A stretch of DNA of 57,957 nt from NCBI GenBank assembly GCA_022226935.1, contig CP092081.1:2694124-2752080 (forward strand), given 5' to 3'. Below the pieces are notes generated by a model that saw nothing but the letters and a program-made list of their open reading frames with translations, was not told the DNA's origin and made no database searches. This document shows positions 23,642-32,109 of the stretch, piece by piece; position 1 is the first letter of the stretch, and the number at the start of each line of letters is the position of its first letter. The position numbers were made by a program, and so were the translations under genes. This DNA comes from Nitrospira sp. (GTDB lineage: Bacteria > Nitrospirota > Nitrospiria > Nitrospirales > Nitrospiraceae).

Positions 23642-25927
23642 TTAGAACTTCAAGCCGACAGAGCCGGCCACCGTGAAGGGCGCGCCGGGGAAATAGGCCG
23701 CGCCGCCGCCCAGCCGGTCCTCGAACGCATTGATCACACCGACATATTTCTTATCGAACAGGTTCAAGAAGGCCAGACTCACGAAGCCGTCCTTGACACC
23801 GGGTAACGCGCGAAAGAGTTTCGGATTCGAATAGGTCAAAAACAGGTCGACAACGGTATAGGGAGCGATTTTTTCCGTGTTATCCACGTTCCCATACCGG
23901 GCGCTGATGTAGCGCACGATCGGCGAAATTTCCAACCCGTATAGCTTGTAGCTCAGTCCACCCTTCAGCATGAACTTCGGAAAATCCGGAGTATCGTGGC
24001 CCTTCGTCGCCACCACGGCCCCGGAAGCAGCAGTCGTGTCGCTGGCCATTTCCGACTTCCCATACAAGACCGACCCATAGATAGAAAGATTCTCGATGGG
24101 CGTCGCGCCCATTTCGATTTCCCCGCCATAGGCCCTCGCGTCCGCGGCGCTGGTTCTGACATTGGTATTGAGCAGGGGATCGAAGACGCCTACGAGCAGA
24201 TTTTCATAGTAGGTATAGAACAGAACAGGAGCGATATAGAGTTTCTCCGTCGTATAACGCATCCCGAGATCGACGTTGTGGGATGTGGCCAGCTTAACCC
24301 GATCGACGAGCGTCTGGACGGTCAATCCCGCCGCATTGAAGGCGGCCCGGCTGTTGGCAAAGACTTGCTGAAACTCAGGAAAGCCATGCGGCTGCGCATA
24401 ATTCTTCCCGTAGGTCAGATAGGTGGTGACCTGTTTATTGACCGCATAACTCAGGCCGGCATGCGGAAGCCAGGCTTCGTAGGTTTGGCCCTTATAGCTA
24501 CTCGCCGGATCCTTCGCGGGGTTCAATCCTTGAGCATCTTCAAATGAAACATTCGGAATTCCGGCATTGCTGAATCCTGTCACCGGCGGCTCATACATAT
24601 TGAAATACCGGACCCCGGCTTCCACATGCAGCGCGCTGATATCCTTCGTGATCTTCACGAACGGGCTATTGATGACGCCATTGCCCTCTTTCTTGGTCAG
24701 CAGCCATTGATTGAATTGCAGCTGGCCGTTCTGAAGACGGGAATACTTTTCCGCAATGGGCAGGCTGAACTGCTCATACCAATACCCAAGCTTCAGTCCT
24801 GTGTTCAAAATGCTGGTGTCGTACTCCACGACGCTTCCGTAGCGATCGAATCGATTGGTGCGCTCGCGTATGGCAGGGGCACCGAGAAAGTTAACCCCTG
24901 CCAGTCGTGGAGCCCATTCCCGGAAATAGTAGGGCTTGATCGTAACCCTGTGATTATCCGCAGGCGTGATGGTAATCAGAGAGAAGGCGTGATAGTTCGA
25001 AATTCTTTCGCGATTGAAATTGTAGAAGTTGATGTCCTGGCCGGCGTTATTAAGAATTCTGTGATTGTAGTCGAGATCCCTCGCCATATTGAGATTTTGA
25101 ATTTGCGCGAATGTCAGCGGGCGGAAGGCATTCTGAGTCGCCTCATTGAAGTCGAAAAACAGATCCGCTTTGAGATAGCGTGAAAATTCCTGGCTCGCGC
25201 CAAAGGAGACATGCTGCCGATCCGACGGTGCGCCTCCCTCTCCCCGCCATTTATCGGCGGTCGTGTACGAATACGAAGCATACAGCTTGGTGCCGGTCGA
25301 TAACGTGCCGGAATCAATCCGCGCATAACTGCGGCGGAAGTCGAAGGCGCCGAAGCCCTGGCGCACATCGATGCCGAATTGATCAGACGGCCGCAACACA
25401 CGGAGATCAATATTCCCCGCGATGTTCATCGCACCGAGACCTTTGTCGGGCGGAATCGCCCCGCGATAGAGGGTGATGCCTGCAATATTTTCGAGGTCCA
25501 GCATATCCGGACGCGGACCCGGCGATTCTTGCGCCCACACCGGCACCCCTTCAATGGTCATCGCCGTACCTTTGCCCGGCTGCCCGCGCACCCTCAGATT
25601 GAACGGCGTTCTGGTATTCAACCCGTAGGGATCTGCCGTTTCAACCGTGACCGACGGCAACATGCGGAGCGTCTGATAAATCGAGGTTTGCGCGGGACCG
25701 CCCAGCTTCTGAATTCCTTCTTTCGTGACAGTACTTTCGGTTCGCGGCTGACTCGTCTTTTCTTCGATAAAACCGCGACTCTTCACGCCCGCTACTTCGA
25801 CCTCATCCAACGCCACTTCGGTGTGTGATGCCGAGGCAACCGGCGCATCTGAGTCTGCGTGCCCTGTCGACACAATGATGAACCACCATCCCAACACCAA
25901 TCCGCATGCGGTGATCAATCGTCCCAT
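23642..25927 (-). CDS. TonB-dependent outer-membrane receptor
   Basis: The 761-residue protein has a signal peptide and a TonB-box-like LDEVEVAG near residue 40. A plug domain follows (LRMLPSVTVETADPYGLNTRTPFNLRVRGQ, MTIEGVPV, ENIAGITLYRGAIPPDKG). The beta-barrel ends in Phe (GSVGLKF). It imports a scarce ligand across the outer membrane using energy from TonB, one gene for which lies at 36145. No cobalamin riboswitch is visible upstream. An FNR-type palindrome lies about 120 bases before the start. The ligand is unknown; a metal or oxyanion chelate would fit the neighbours. Confidence 0.9.
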   Translation of the reverse strand: MGRLITACGLVLGWWFIIVSTGHADSDAPVASASHTEVALDEVEVAGVKSRGFIEEKTSQPRTESTVTKEGIQKLGGPAQTSIYQTLRMLPSVTVETADPYGLNTRTPFNLRVRGQPGKGTAMTIEGVPVWAQESPGPRPDMLDLENIAGITLYRGAIPPDKGLGAMNIAGNIDLRVLRPSDQFGIDVRQGFGAFDFRRSYARIDSGTLSTGTKLYASYSYTTADKWRGEGGAPSDRQHVSFGASQEFSRYLKADLFFDFNEATQNAFRPLTFAQIQNLNMARDLDYNHRILNNAGQDINFYNFNRERISNYHAFSLITITPADNHRVTIKPYYFREWAPRLAGVNFLGAPAIRERTNRFDRYGSVVEYDTSILNTGLKLGYWYEQFSLPIAEKYSRLQNGQLQFNQWLLTKKEGNGVINSPFVKITKDISALHVEAGVRYFNMYEPPVTGFSNAGIPNVSFEDAQGLNPAKDPASSYKGQTYEAWLPHAGLSYAVNKQVTTYLTYGKNYAQPHGFPEFQQVFANSRAAFNAAGLTVQTLVDRVKLATSHNVDLGMRYTTEKLYIAPVLFYTYYENLLVGVFDPLLNTNVRTSAADARAYGGEIEMGATPIENLSIYGSVLYGKSEMASDTTAASGAVVATKGHDTPDFPKFMLKGGLSYKLYGLEISPIVRYISARYGNVDNTEKIAPYTVVDLFLTYSNPKLFRALPGVKDGFVSLAFLNLFDKKYVGVINAFEDRLGGGAAYFPGAPFTVAGSVGLKF

Positions 25928-26045
25928 TCTGCCGATCTCTTTCTGCCGGGCGAAGGTTCAGGTGATTCCGAAGAGACTTCGCCGCGGCGCGATCGGTTGT
26001 AGCCCTATTCCTTCACCCTGTCCTTGATCGCTCTCACGCAAGAAT

Positions 26046-26059
26046 TTGATGCGCGTCAA
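26046..26059. promoter_or_regulatory. FNR/CRP-type palindrome
   Basis: TTGATGCGCGTCAA matches the TTGAT-N4-RTCAA consensus of Fnr/Anr regulators. It lies between the divergent TonB receptor gene and zinc-ribbon gene. The same motif with one base changed (TTGATGTGCGTCAA) lies at 41258-41271, next to a Crp/Fnr gene. Confidence 0.5.
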
Positions 26060-26129
26060 CATCCGGGATAAGCCGAATAGTCCGTCGACATCCGCATCTC
26101 GAATGTCACCCACGCATGATCTATGATAC

Positions 26130-26158
26130 TTGACACTTTTACATTTATCCTGATACGT
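26130..26158 (+). promoter_or_regulatory. Possible promoter of the zinc-ribbon operon
   Basis: TTGACA at 26130-26135 is followed after 16-18 bases by GATACGTT, a weak -10. The first gene starts at 26223. Confidence 0.35.
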
Positions 26159-26222
26159 TCGCGATCATATTTCGTCGCCTTCTGAACGGAGGACGCCGAT
26201 AACAGCCGAAAGGAGAGGTGTG

Positions 26223-26480
26223 ATGAATGTTGTTCGACGCAGTCGCTTAGCCGTCGGGACCTGCCCCGGCTGTTCCGGAAATACGCTGGTTTCGAACGGA
26301 TCGTTCTGGCGCTGTGAAATCTGCTGCTATGCCGTGACCTCGACCGCATTGACGGCTGATCGCGCAGCGGCTGAAGCGGTCGTGCGGCGGTCATTGCAAG
26401 GGTTTCATGAACGCTTCGAGACGCCGGACGGCGTGGACGATGCCGACTTCGATGCCATACCGGCCGGCAGCAGGCGCTAA
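26223..26480 (+). CDS. Zinc-ribbon protein
   Basis: ATG 26223 follows AAAGGAG. The 85-residue product has CPGCSGNTLVSNGSFWRCEIC, two CxxC pairs 14 residues apart typical of a zinc ribbon, then an Ala/Arg-rich helix. It is the first gene of a plus-strand group leading to the double-TOBE, PEP-CTERM and exosortase genes. Function unknown. Confidence 0.6.
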   Translation: MNVVRRSRLAVGTCPGCSGNTLVSNGSFWRCEICCYAVTSTALTADRAAAEAVVRRSLQGFHERFETPDGVDDADFDAIPAGSRR

Positions 26481-26511
26481 TGGTGTGTTAACCGTCACGC
26501 GAGGAGGGCAT

Positions 26512-27210
26512 ATGACACTCACAGCGGTTCTTCCTCAGAGCGGCCCGAATGTCAACAGCGGAGCCACGCCTTCCGTGCTCGTCCTAAATAAATTGGTCGG
26601 ACTGGTCGTCGCTCGACGCCATCCACACCGTCGGCACTATCAGATGCGTACAGCTGACGGCATTCACGTCACGGTGCACGATCCCACACATCCGGGAGAT
26701 GCGCGAGCCTTGGCAATCGGACAACAGCTCTCCCTGCGCATCTCTCCGCATGCCGTCCTAATCAGCCCCCCGAGGCCCATCGAGCCAACAGAAGACAACG
26801 TGTGGCCCGCGCGAGTGGTGCTTCCCGCTGATCAAAGCCGAAGCGCTCTGTTGATCGTGAAAATTATTGGGCAACCGTGGACCCTGACCAGCATGCAACC
26901 GGAAGGACAGGGCACCCGCCCACTCCGCGCGTGGGATCGTGTCACTGTCCGGATTCGCCCCGAAGCCTGTGTCATCGATCGCCGCTACCCCCACGACTCT
27001 CGTCTCCACCCGCGCCTCTTGACCGAGTTATCTCCCACGCCTACCGATTCACGCCACACTCCGCCGGATAGACGCCCACCCTATCCGGCTCTCAAGGGCA
27101 GGGAGCCGCTCTCCTGTGTTCCCTGCCCCCCTGCTCCAGAGGCCTATTGCGACCGTGCATCCCGCGACGTCGATCACCATCATTCCCGCAGAGAAAGGAG
27201 CCGGCCATGA
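26512..27210 (+). CDS. Double-TOBE-like protein with unusual tail
   Basis: The start at ATG 26512 follows GAGGAGG. Residues about 22-85 and 95-150 look like two TOBE/Mop-type barrels: LNKLVGLVVARR ... ALAIGQQLSLRISPHAVLI and LIVKIIGQPWTLTS ... WDRVTVRIRPEACVI. The second closely resembles the 37993 protein (VTVKIVGQPLTFIS ... DDQVRVSIEAAALRI). The last 80 residues are Pro/Arg/His-rich and overlap two strong hairpins, so this tail may be untranslated-like sequence read through. A cytoplasmic oxyanion-binding role is inferred. Confidence 0.55.
   Translation: MTLTAVLPQSGPNVNSGATPSVLVLNKLVGLVVARRHPHRRHYQMRTADGIHVTVHDPTHPGDARALAIGQQLSLRISPHAVLISPPRPIEPTEDNVWPARVVLPADQSRSALLIVKIIGQPWTLTSMQPEGQGTRPLRAWDRVTVRIRPEACVIDRRYPHDSRLHPRLLTELSPTPTDSRHTPPDRRPPYPALKGREPLSCVPCPPAPEAYCDRASRDVDHHHSRRERSRP
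27064..27128 (+). other. Two consecutive RNA hairpins
   Basis: CCGGATAG (27064-27071) pairs with CTATCCGG (27081-27088). GGGCAGGGA (27096-27104) pairs with TCCCTGCCC (27120-27128). They lie about 80-140 bases before the PEP-CTERM gene, inside the tail of the double-TOBE frame. The second stem recurs at 37272-37298. Confidence 0.5.
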
Positions 27211-28310
27211 CCCCTCGGCATCGTTACCTCCGTCGCCTTCTCCCCCTCCTATTCAGTCTCATCCTCAGTCTTTGGTCGGTCCCGTCCCTCCTCGCCTTGC
27301 CGATCACCGACCAGTTCTCCCTGTCCGGACTGGTCAACAACGTCACGACCTTCAGGCTCAGCGACCTTCAAGCCTTTACGCCGGTCACCCAAAATGTCTC
27401 ATTTCAATCCGGATCCAGCACGGTCTCCACCAGCTTTACCGGAGTTCAGCTCTATGATTTCTTGTCGAGTTCCCAGGGCGGAGGGGGAATCATTCAGAAC
27501 AGCAGCGTAAAGAATGATCTCCTGCGCGACTATGTCGTCGCCACAGGAAGCGACGGGTATCGCGCAGTCTATTCCGTCGGAGAGATTCTTCCTAATTTCG
27601 GCGGCCAGAAAGATCTGATCGCCTACCAGTCCAACGGGCAACCATTGGGAAACGACGGCTTTGCCCGCACCACCGCACCCGGCGACATCGCCGGCGGCCG
27701 GTATGTCTCGAATCTGTCTTCTCTTCAGGTCCAGTCGGCCACACCCGCGTCCCTCATCTCCGGAACCGGCGGAGGCCCGTCGACGCAGTTCACCCTTTCA
27801 GGGCAAGTGTCGCAGCAAGGAACGTACAACCTCGCCGCGCTTCAGGCTCTTCCTTCCGCCAGCCAGTCGGTGACGTATCGAGCCGGCCAATCCACCGTCA
27901 CCGGAACGTTTACCGGCGTACCGCTCTGGACCTTGCTGTCCAATGCCGGGCTCATAACCAACCCCGACATCAAGAACGACCTGCTGGGTAAGTACCTCGT
28001 GGCGACCGGCAGCGATGGCTACAAAGCCGTCATCGCCCTCGGCGAAATTTCTCCGCGATTCGGCAACAACAACAGCCTGGTCGCGTACAGCGTCAATGGA
28101 CAGGGCCTGGGCGCCGATGGCTTTGCGCGATTGGTTGTCCCTGGAGATACATTCGGCGGTCGCTATGTATCCAATCTGATCGGTCTGGAAGTCTTCGACG
28201 CACGAGGTTCCGTCTCAGCGCCGGAACCGGCGACGGGCCTCCTGCTCCTGGCTGGCATTCCGGCCATCCTGTTCCTCGGACGCCGGCGACGAGAACAGCT
28301 CGACGCCTGA
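27207..28310 (+). CDS. PEP-CTERM protein with two sulfite-oxidase-fold repeats
   Basis: The 367-residue protein starts at ATG 27207 after AAAGGAG. It has a signal peptide and two repeats of about 145 residues: FSLSGLVNNVTTFRLSDLQAF ... GSDGYRAVYSVGEILPNFGG ... GRYVSNLSSLQV and FTLSGQVSQQGTYNLAALQAL ... GSDGYKAVIALGEISPRFGN ... GRYVSNLIGLEV. These follow the molybdopterin-binding domain of the sulfite oxidase family. The protein has no cysteine at all, so the Mo-ligating Cys is absent. It ends with a PEP-CTERM signal (APEPATGLLLLAG ... GRRRRE), so it is exported and cut by an exosortase, encoded by the next gene. Confidence 0.8.
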   Translation: MTPRHRYLRRLLPLLFSLILSLWSVPSLLALPITDQFSLSGLVNNVTTFRLSDLQAFTPVTQNVSFQSGSSTVSTSFTGVQLYDFLSSSQGGGGIIQNSSVKNDLLRDYVVATGSDGYRAVYSVGEILPNFGGQKDLIAYQSNGQPLGNDGFARTTAPGDIAGGRYVSNLSSLQVQSATPASLISGTGGGPSTQFTLSGQVSQQGTYNLAALQALPSASQSVTYRAGQSTVTGTFTGVPLWTLLSNAGLITNPDIKNDLLGKYLVATGSDGYKAVIALGEISPRFGNNNSLVAYSVNGQGLGADGFARLVVPGDTFGGRYVSNLIGLEVFDARGSVSAPEPATGLLLLAGIPAILFLGRRRREQLDA

Positions 28311-28332
28311 GCGGAAGGCTTGTCCCGCCACC

Positions 28333-29943
28333 ATGAAACATGCAGGCGGCCTATCGCATTCCGAATTGGAGGCGGGACAAGCCGGGAGGACAGACAGCCA
28401 GGTAGCCGTCCACCCATCGTCATCCGGGAGCATCGGCAGGAGTATCGCGATCAAGCTTACTCTTGTCGGTGCCCTCCTCGGCCTGCTGGTGCTTCCCACG
28501 TTTCAAAGTCTCTGGATGGTATGGTCGAGCAGAGCTGACGCCTCGCACGGCTTCCTCATTCCCTTCATCGCCATCATACTCATCAGGCAGCGCGGGCATG
28601 CACTCCAGCGGCTCCCCTGCCGACCATCTCCGGCCCTCGGCATCCCGCTCGTCTTGCTCTCCCTGGCCGGCCTTCTTCTTGGCAGCGCGGGCGCCGTCGT
28701 CAGCCTCAGCGGCCTGTCATTCATCGGCCTCACCGCCGGCCTCGTTGTCGCCCTCTTCGGCCAGGACTGGTTCCGGATGTTGCGGTTTCCCTTGGGATAT
28801 CTCCTGTTCATGGTGCCGGTGCTCGATTCCGCGACCCAGCCGCTGCAACCGTATTTTCAGTTCGTGACCGCCACGATGGCGCGGCTGATGCTTGCGCAAT
28901 GGTCCATTCCAGTTTTTCAATCGGGCACGATGCTGCATCTTCCGACCGGCACAGTACAAGTGGCGGCGGAATGTAGCGGGGTGGGATTTTTGATCTCGAT
29001 CTTGGCTATCGGTCTTCCTCTTGCCATGCTGGGACTACGAACCTGGCCGATGCGAGCCGCGCTGATCGCCATGACACTGGCCCTCAGCATCGGCGCGAAT
29101 TGGGTTCGCGTGGCACTGATTGCCCTGAGCGGACACCTCTGGGGATGGCACGCCGACCTCCATGGCCCGTTACACCTACTGCACGCCATGTCGGTCTACT
29201 GGATCGGCCTGGGTCTTCTGCTCTGCGGCCTCTGGATAGGACACATGCTGGAGCGCCCCCTCCCGGGGAGGCCACCGGAGGCCCGCCCAAGTAAAGCGCA
29301 TTCTCCTTCCTTAGATTCGCAGCCCCGTTGGAATCACACCTGGGCTGCGACCTGCGCGCTTATGAGCGCGGCACTCATACTGCTCTATGCTCCGCATACG
29401 AACGGTAACACAACCCCTCCGGACCTTTCTCACCTGCCCGACAGAATCGGCGAGTGGGTACGGGACGATTCCGCACACAGCCTCCCGCTCATCACCGTTG
29501 GCCAAGCCGATCAAGAGATCGTCCGAACGTATCGCAATTCCTCCGGCGATCTAGTCCAGCTGCATGTGGCGTATCTCGCCGCTCAATCGCAGGGCAAAGA
29601 GTTGGTCAACTATCACACTCAGCTCCTTCATCAACAGGCATCCCCCGTGAGCCTCGGTACAGGAGAGGCGTCTTTGACCGTAAACCGCACCATCTGGGAG
29701 AAATCCCGTCAGCTACACGAGCTGGTATTTTGGTATCACGTTCAGACCCGGATCATGACTGACCGCGTCTACGCCAAACTCGTCACGGCAATCTCCTCTT
29801 TGACCGGCGGAGGATCGGAGGGCGCCTTGATTGTGATCAGCCGTCCCTTCTCCTCCCCTCAATCCGCTATACCATCATTGGACGGCCCACTCGGACGATT
29901 TACCCTTCTGGCCCTACCCATCATACGGTCCCATCTGCGATGA
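28333..29943 (+). CDS. Exosortase fused to EpsI-type domain
   Basis: The 536-residue protein has about eight membrane segments. It carries the exosortase triad: Cys in VAAECSGVGFLISIL, Arg in GANWVRVALIALSG and His in HGPLHLLHAM. The C-terminal 180 residues (LPDRIGEWVRDD, GQADQEIVRTYRN, YWYH-like FWYHVQTRIM) are an EpsI/DUF3485 domain, as in XrtA-type fusions. It would cleave PEP-CTERM proteins at the inner membrane. The only visible target is the protein just upstream, which suggests a dedicated pair. The downstream GNAT gene overlaps it by four bases. Confidence 0.9.
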   Translation: MKHAGGLSHSELEAGQAGRTDSQVAVHPSSSGSIGRSIAIKLTLVGALLGLLVLPTFQSLWMVWSSRADASHGFLIPFIAIILIRQRGHALQRLPCRPSPALGIPLVLLSLAGLLLGSAGAVVSLSGLSFIGLTAGLVVALFGQDWFRMLRFPLGYLLFMVPVLDSATQPLQPYFQFVTATMARLMLAQWSIPVFQSGTMLHLPTGTVQVAAECSGVGFLISILAIGLPLAMLGLRTWPMRAALIAMTLALSIGANWVRVALIALSGHLWGWHADLHGPLHLLHAMSVYWIGLGLLLCGLWIGHMLERPLPGRPPEARPSKAHSPSLDSQPRWNHTWAATCALMSAALILLYAPHTNGNTTPPDLSHLPDRIGEWVRDDSAHSLPLITVGQADQEIVRTYRNSSGDLVQLHVAYLAAQSQGKELVNYHTQLLHQQASPVSLGTGEASLTVNRTIWEKSRQLHELVFWYHVQTRIMTDRVYAKLVTAISSLTGGGSEGALIVISRPFSSPQSAIPSLDGPLGRFTLLALPIIRSHLR

Positions 29944-31067
29944 ATGAACTCCAACCCTTGCGAGTACGCGTGATCGACAACCTGCCGGCCTTCCACGCCC
30001 TTGCCGATGCATGGCGCGCCATCCACGCCAGTTCCGACACCGATTCGCTCTTCCTCACTTGGGAATGGCTGTACCACTGGACGACCCAGTACCTGGGCGA
30101 AGACCAGTTGTGGATTCTCCTCCTGATGGATTCCGATCATCGCTTGCGTGGAATCGCTCCCTTTTGTGTGAGGCGGACAGGTTGCCGGCCTTTGGCCACG
30201 TATCGAGAGGTCGCGTTCTTGGGAAGTCACGGCGTAGGCTCCGCTTACCTGGATGTACTTGCGGCGCGCGGAGACAAACCCTCCGTCCTTGCATGCGTGT
30301 GCGACTACCTCTTGCTCCAAGCCTCCAAAGAATGGGACATCGTCACCCTCGCGCGGCTACCGGCGGAATCCGTCACGTTGGATCTGTTACAGGCTCGATT
30401 CGATGCCGCCGGAAAAGCAGCGGCGCTCGTTGACCACACCTGTTGTCCGACCATGGACTTGCCGGCTTCTGTGGAAGCCTATCGGCAAGGCATGCGCCCA
30501 AGTCTCCGCCGCACACTTCAGCGCAAGCGTCATTATCTCGAACAGCAGGGCACAGTCACCTACCGGCGGACGAGCAGTGGAGACGACGTTGCCGCCGCAT
30601 TGGAGACATTCAGCGCCCTGCACCAAAAGCGCTGGGCAACCCGTTCACACCAGGGAGGCGCCTTTTGGGATGGCCGATTCCGCACGTTTCACGCAGAGAT
30701 TACGCGACGATTCCACGCGCAAGGCTGGCTCGACTTCAGCTTCTTATGTCTGAACGGCCGTCCGTTAGCCGGCGTCTACGGCTACCGCCATAAGCATACG
30801 TACTATTATTATCTGCCGGGATTCGATCCGGAACAGGCCGCCAAGGGAAGCCCCGGAATGCTCTTGCTGTCCCATCGCATCGAACAGGCGATCGAAGAAG
30901 GGTGCCGGCGCTTCGATCTTCTCCAGGGCCCCGCAGGCTACAAGATGACCTGGGCGCAACGGTCAACCCGGTGCCTCTCCTTGCGGCTCTACAACCGGAC
31001 CTGGCGCGCATTAATCCTGCATCTCCTCGACAGCACCAGGCTGGGCGCGAAGATTCTCCTCAGATAA
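29940..31067 (+). CDS. GNAT-like acetyltransferase (CelD/BcsL type)
   Basis: The 375-residue protein has the two-lobed GNAT plan of the CelD/FemAB-like group: FLTWEWLYHWTTQYL in the first lobe, RPSLRRTLQRKRHYLEQQG in the middle, and YGYRHKHTYYYYLPGFDPE and RRFDLLQGPAGYKMTW in the second. Such proteins are common in exopolysaccharide and PEP-CTERM clusters and probably acylate a polysaccharide or sugar precursor. It overlaps the exosortase stop (ATGA) and is followed after four bases by a deacetylase. Confidence 0.85.
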   Translation: MNELQPLRVRVIDNLPAFHALADAWRAIHASSDTDSLFLTWEWLYHWTTQYLGEDQLWILLLMDSDHRLRGIAPFCVRRTGCRPLATYREVAFLGSHGVGSAYLDVLAARGDKPSVLACVCDYLLLQASKEWDIVTLARLPAESVTLDLLQARFDAAGKAAALVDHTCCPTMDLPASVEAYRQGMRPSLRRTLQRKRHYLEQQGTVTYRRTSSGDDVAAALETFSALHQKRWATRSHQGGAFWDGRFRTFHAEITRRFHAQGWLDFSFLCLNGRPLAGVYGYRHKHTYYYYLPGFDPEQAAKGSPGMLLLSHRIEQAIEEGCRRFDLLQGPAGYKMTWAQRSTRCLSLRLYNRTWRALILHLLDSTRLGAKILLR

Positions 31068-31071
31068 TCCC

Positions 31072-32109
31072 ATGCAACTCGTGATCACGGTCGATGTCGA
31101 GGAAGATCAATGGGGGATGCGGAAATCACGTCACAGCACGACCGACAACATTCGCCAACTTCCGCTGCTCACGAACCTCTTTCAAGAGTTCAACATCGTG
31201 CCGACGTATCTCGTCACGTTCCCGGTCATGAGTGACGACGGCGCCGTAGGCATTCTGCGACATGCCTACGATTCCGGACGATGCGAAATCGGCATGCATT
31301 GCCATTCCTGGACCACCCCGCCCTTCGAGGAGTCTCTCACTCGCCCCCACAGCATGCTGTGCAATCTGGAGCCTGCGCTTCAGCAGCGAAAATTGATCCG
31401 GCTGTACGATGCGGTGACCACTCGCGTGAGAACGCGTCCCATCGCCTACCGCGCCGGGCGCTGGGGCTACGGGCGAGACACGGCCCATGCGCTCCTGAAT
31501 CTGGGCTGTCGCATCGATAGTTCCCTGACTCCCTATACGTCCTGGACCCATTCCTATGGGCCGGACTATTCATGCGTGGCTCCGCAGCCCTATCGTTTCA
31601 CTCCCAACCACATTTTCTCCCCCGACCCCATTGGCCCACTCCTCGAAGTGCCTGCCACGATCGGCTTCCTGAGAGGCCGCTTCGATACTTGCGCGTTGCT
31701 CGCGAAACGGCTCGCGGCCTCGCCGCTTCAACGATGGCGGCTTCAGGCCCTGCTGGGGCGCTTGGGCATCCTGAGGAAGGTCTGGCTCTCGCCTGAGCAG
31801 GAGACCACCGCGCGGATGATCCAATTAGTGAAACAAATGGAATGGCATGGGTACGGATTGCTCAACCTGGTGTTCCATTCCTCCAGCCTGTTGGCCGGCT
31901 GCAATCCGTTCGTCCGTACGATCGATCAGCAGCAGACGTTCCTGTTGAGATTGCGCCGCTTTCTGGAATTTTGCTCGCGAACCGGGATTACCTTCGAACG
32001 GCTGTCGTCGCTCGAAACGCGCTTCATAGAGAACAGAGAAGGAAGGCCGTCAACGGTCGTTCGCGGGAAACGCGGTGAGGTCGGCGAGGCGAGACGCCCG
32101 AACGGCTAG
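31072..32109 (+). CDS. Polysaccharide deacetylase family protein
   Basis: The 345-residue cytoplasmic-type protein starts MQLVITVDVEEDQWG, containing the first Asp motif of NodB-type deacetylases. It has CEIGMHCHSWTTPPF with the metal-binding His pair and AYRAGRWGYG, the third motif. It has the extra C-terminal region of the WalW-like subfamily in exosortase loci. The stop shares the bases CTAG with the stop of the convergent TPR gene. Likely role: modification of an exopolysaccharide with the GNAT neighbour. Confidence 0.83.
   Translation: MQLVITVDVEEDQWGMRKSRHSTTDNIRQLPLLTNLFQEFNIVPTYLVTFPVMSDDGAVGILRHAYDSGRCEIGMHCHSWTTPPFEESLTRPHSMLCNLEPALQQRKLIRLYDAVTTRVRTRPIAYRAGRWGYGRDTAHALLNLGCRIDSSLTPYTSWTHSYGPDYSCVAPQPYRFTPNHIFSPDPIGPLLEVPATIGFLRGRFDTCALLAKRLAASPLQRWRLQALLGRLGILRKVWLSPEQETTARMIQLVKQMEWHGYGLLNLVFHSSSLLAGCNPFVRTIDQQQTFLLRLRRFLEFCSRTGITFERLSSLETRFIENREGRPSTVVRGKRGEVGEARRPNG

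Noticed and set aside
25928..26222. Cobalamin riboswitch upstream of the TonB receptor
   Set aside because: I looked for the B12-box pattern and found none; only the Fnr-type palindrome stands out.
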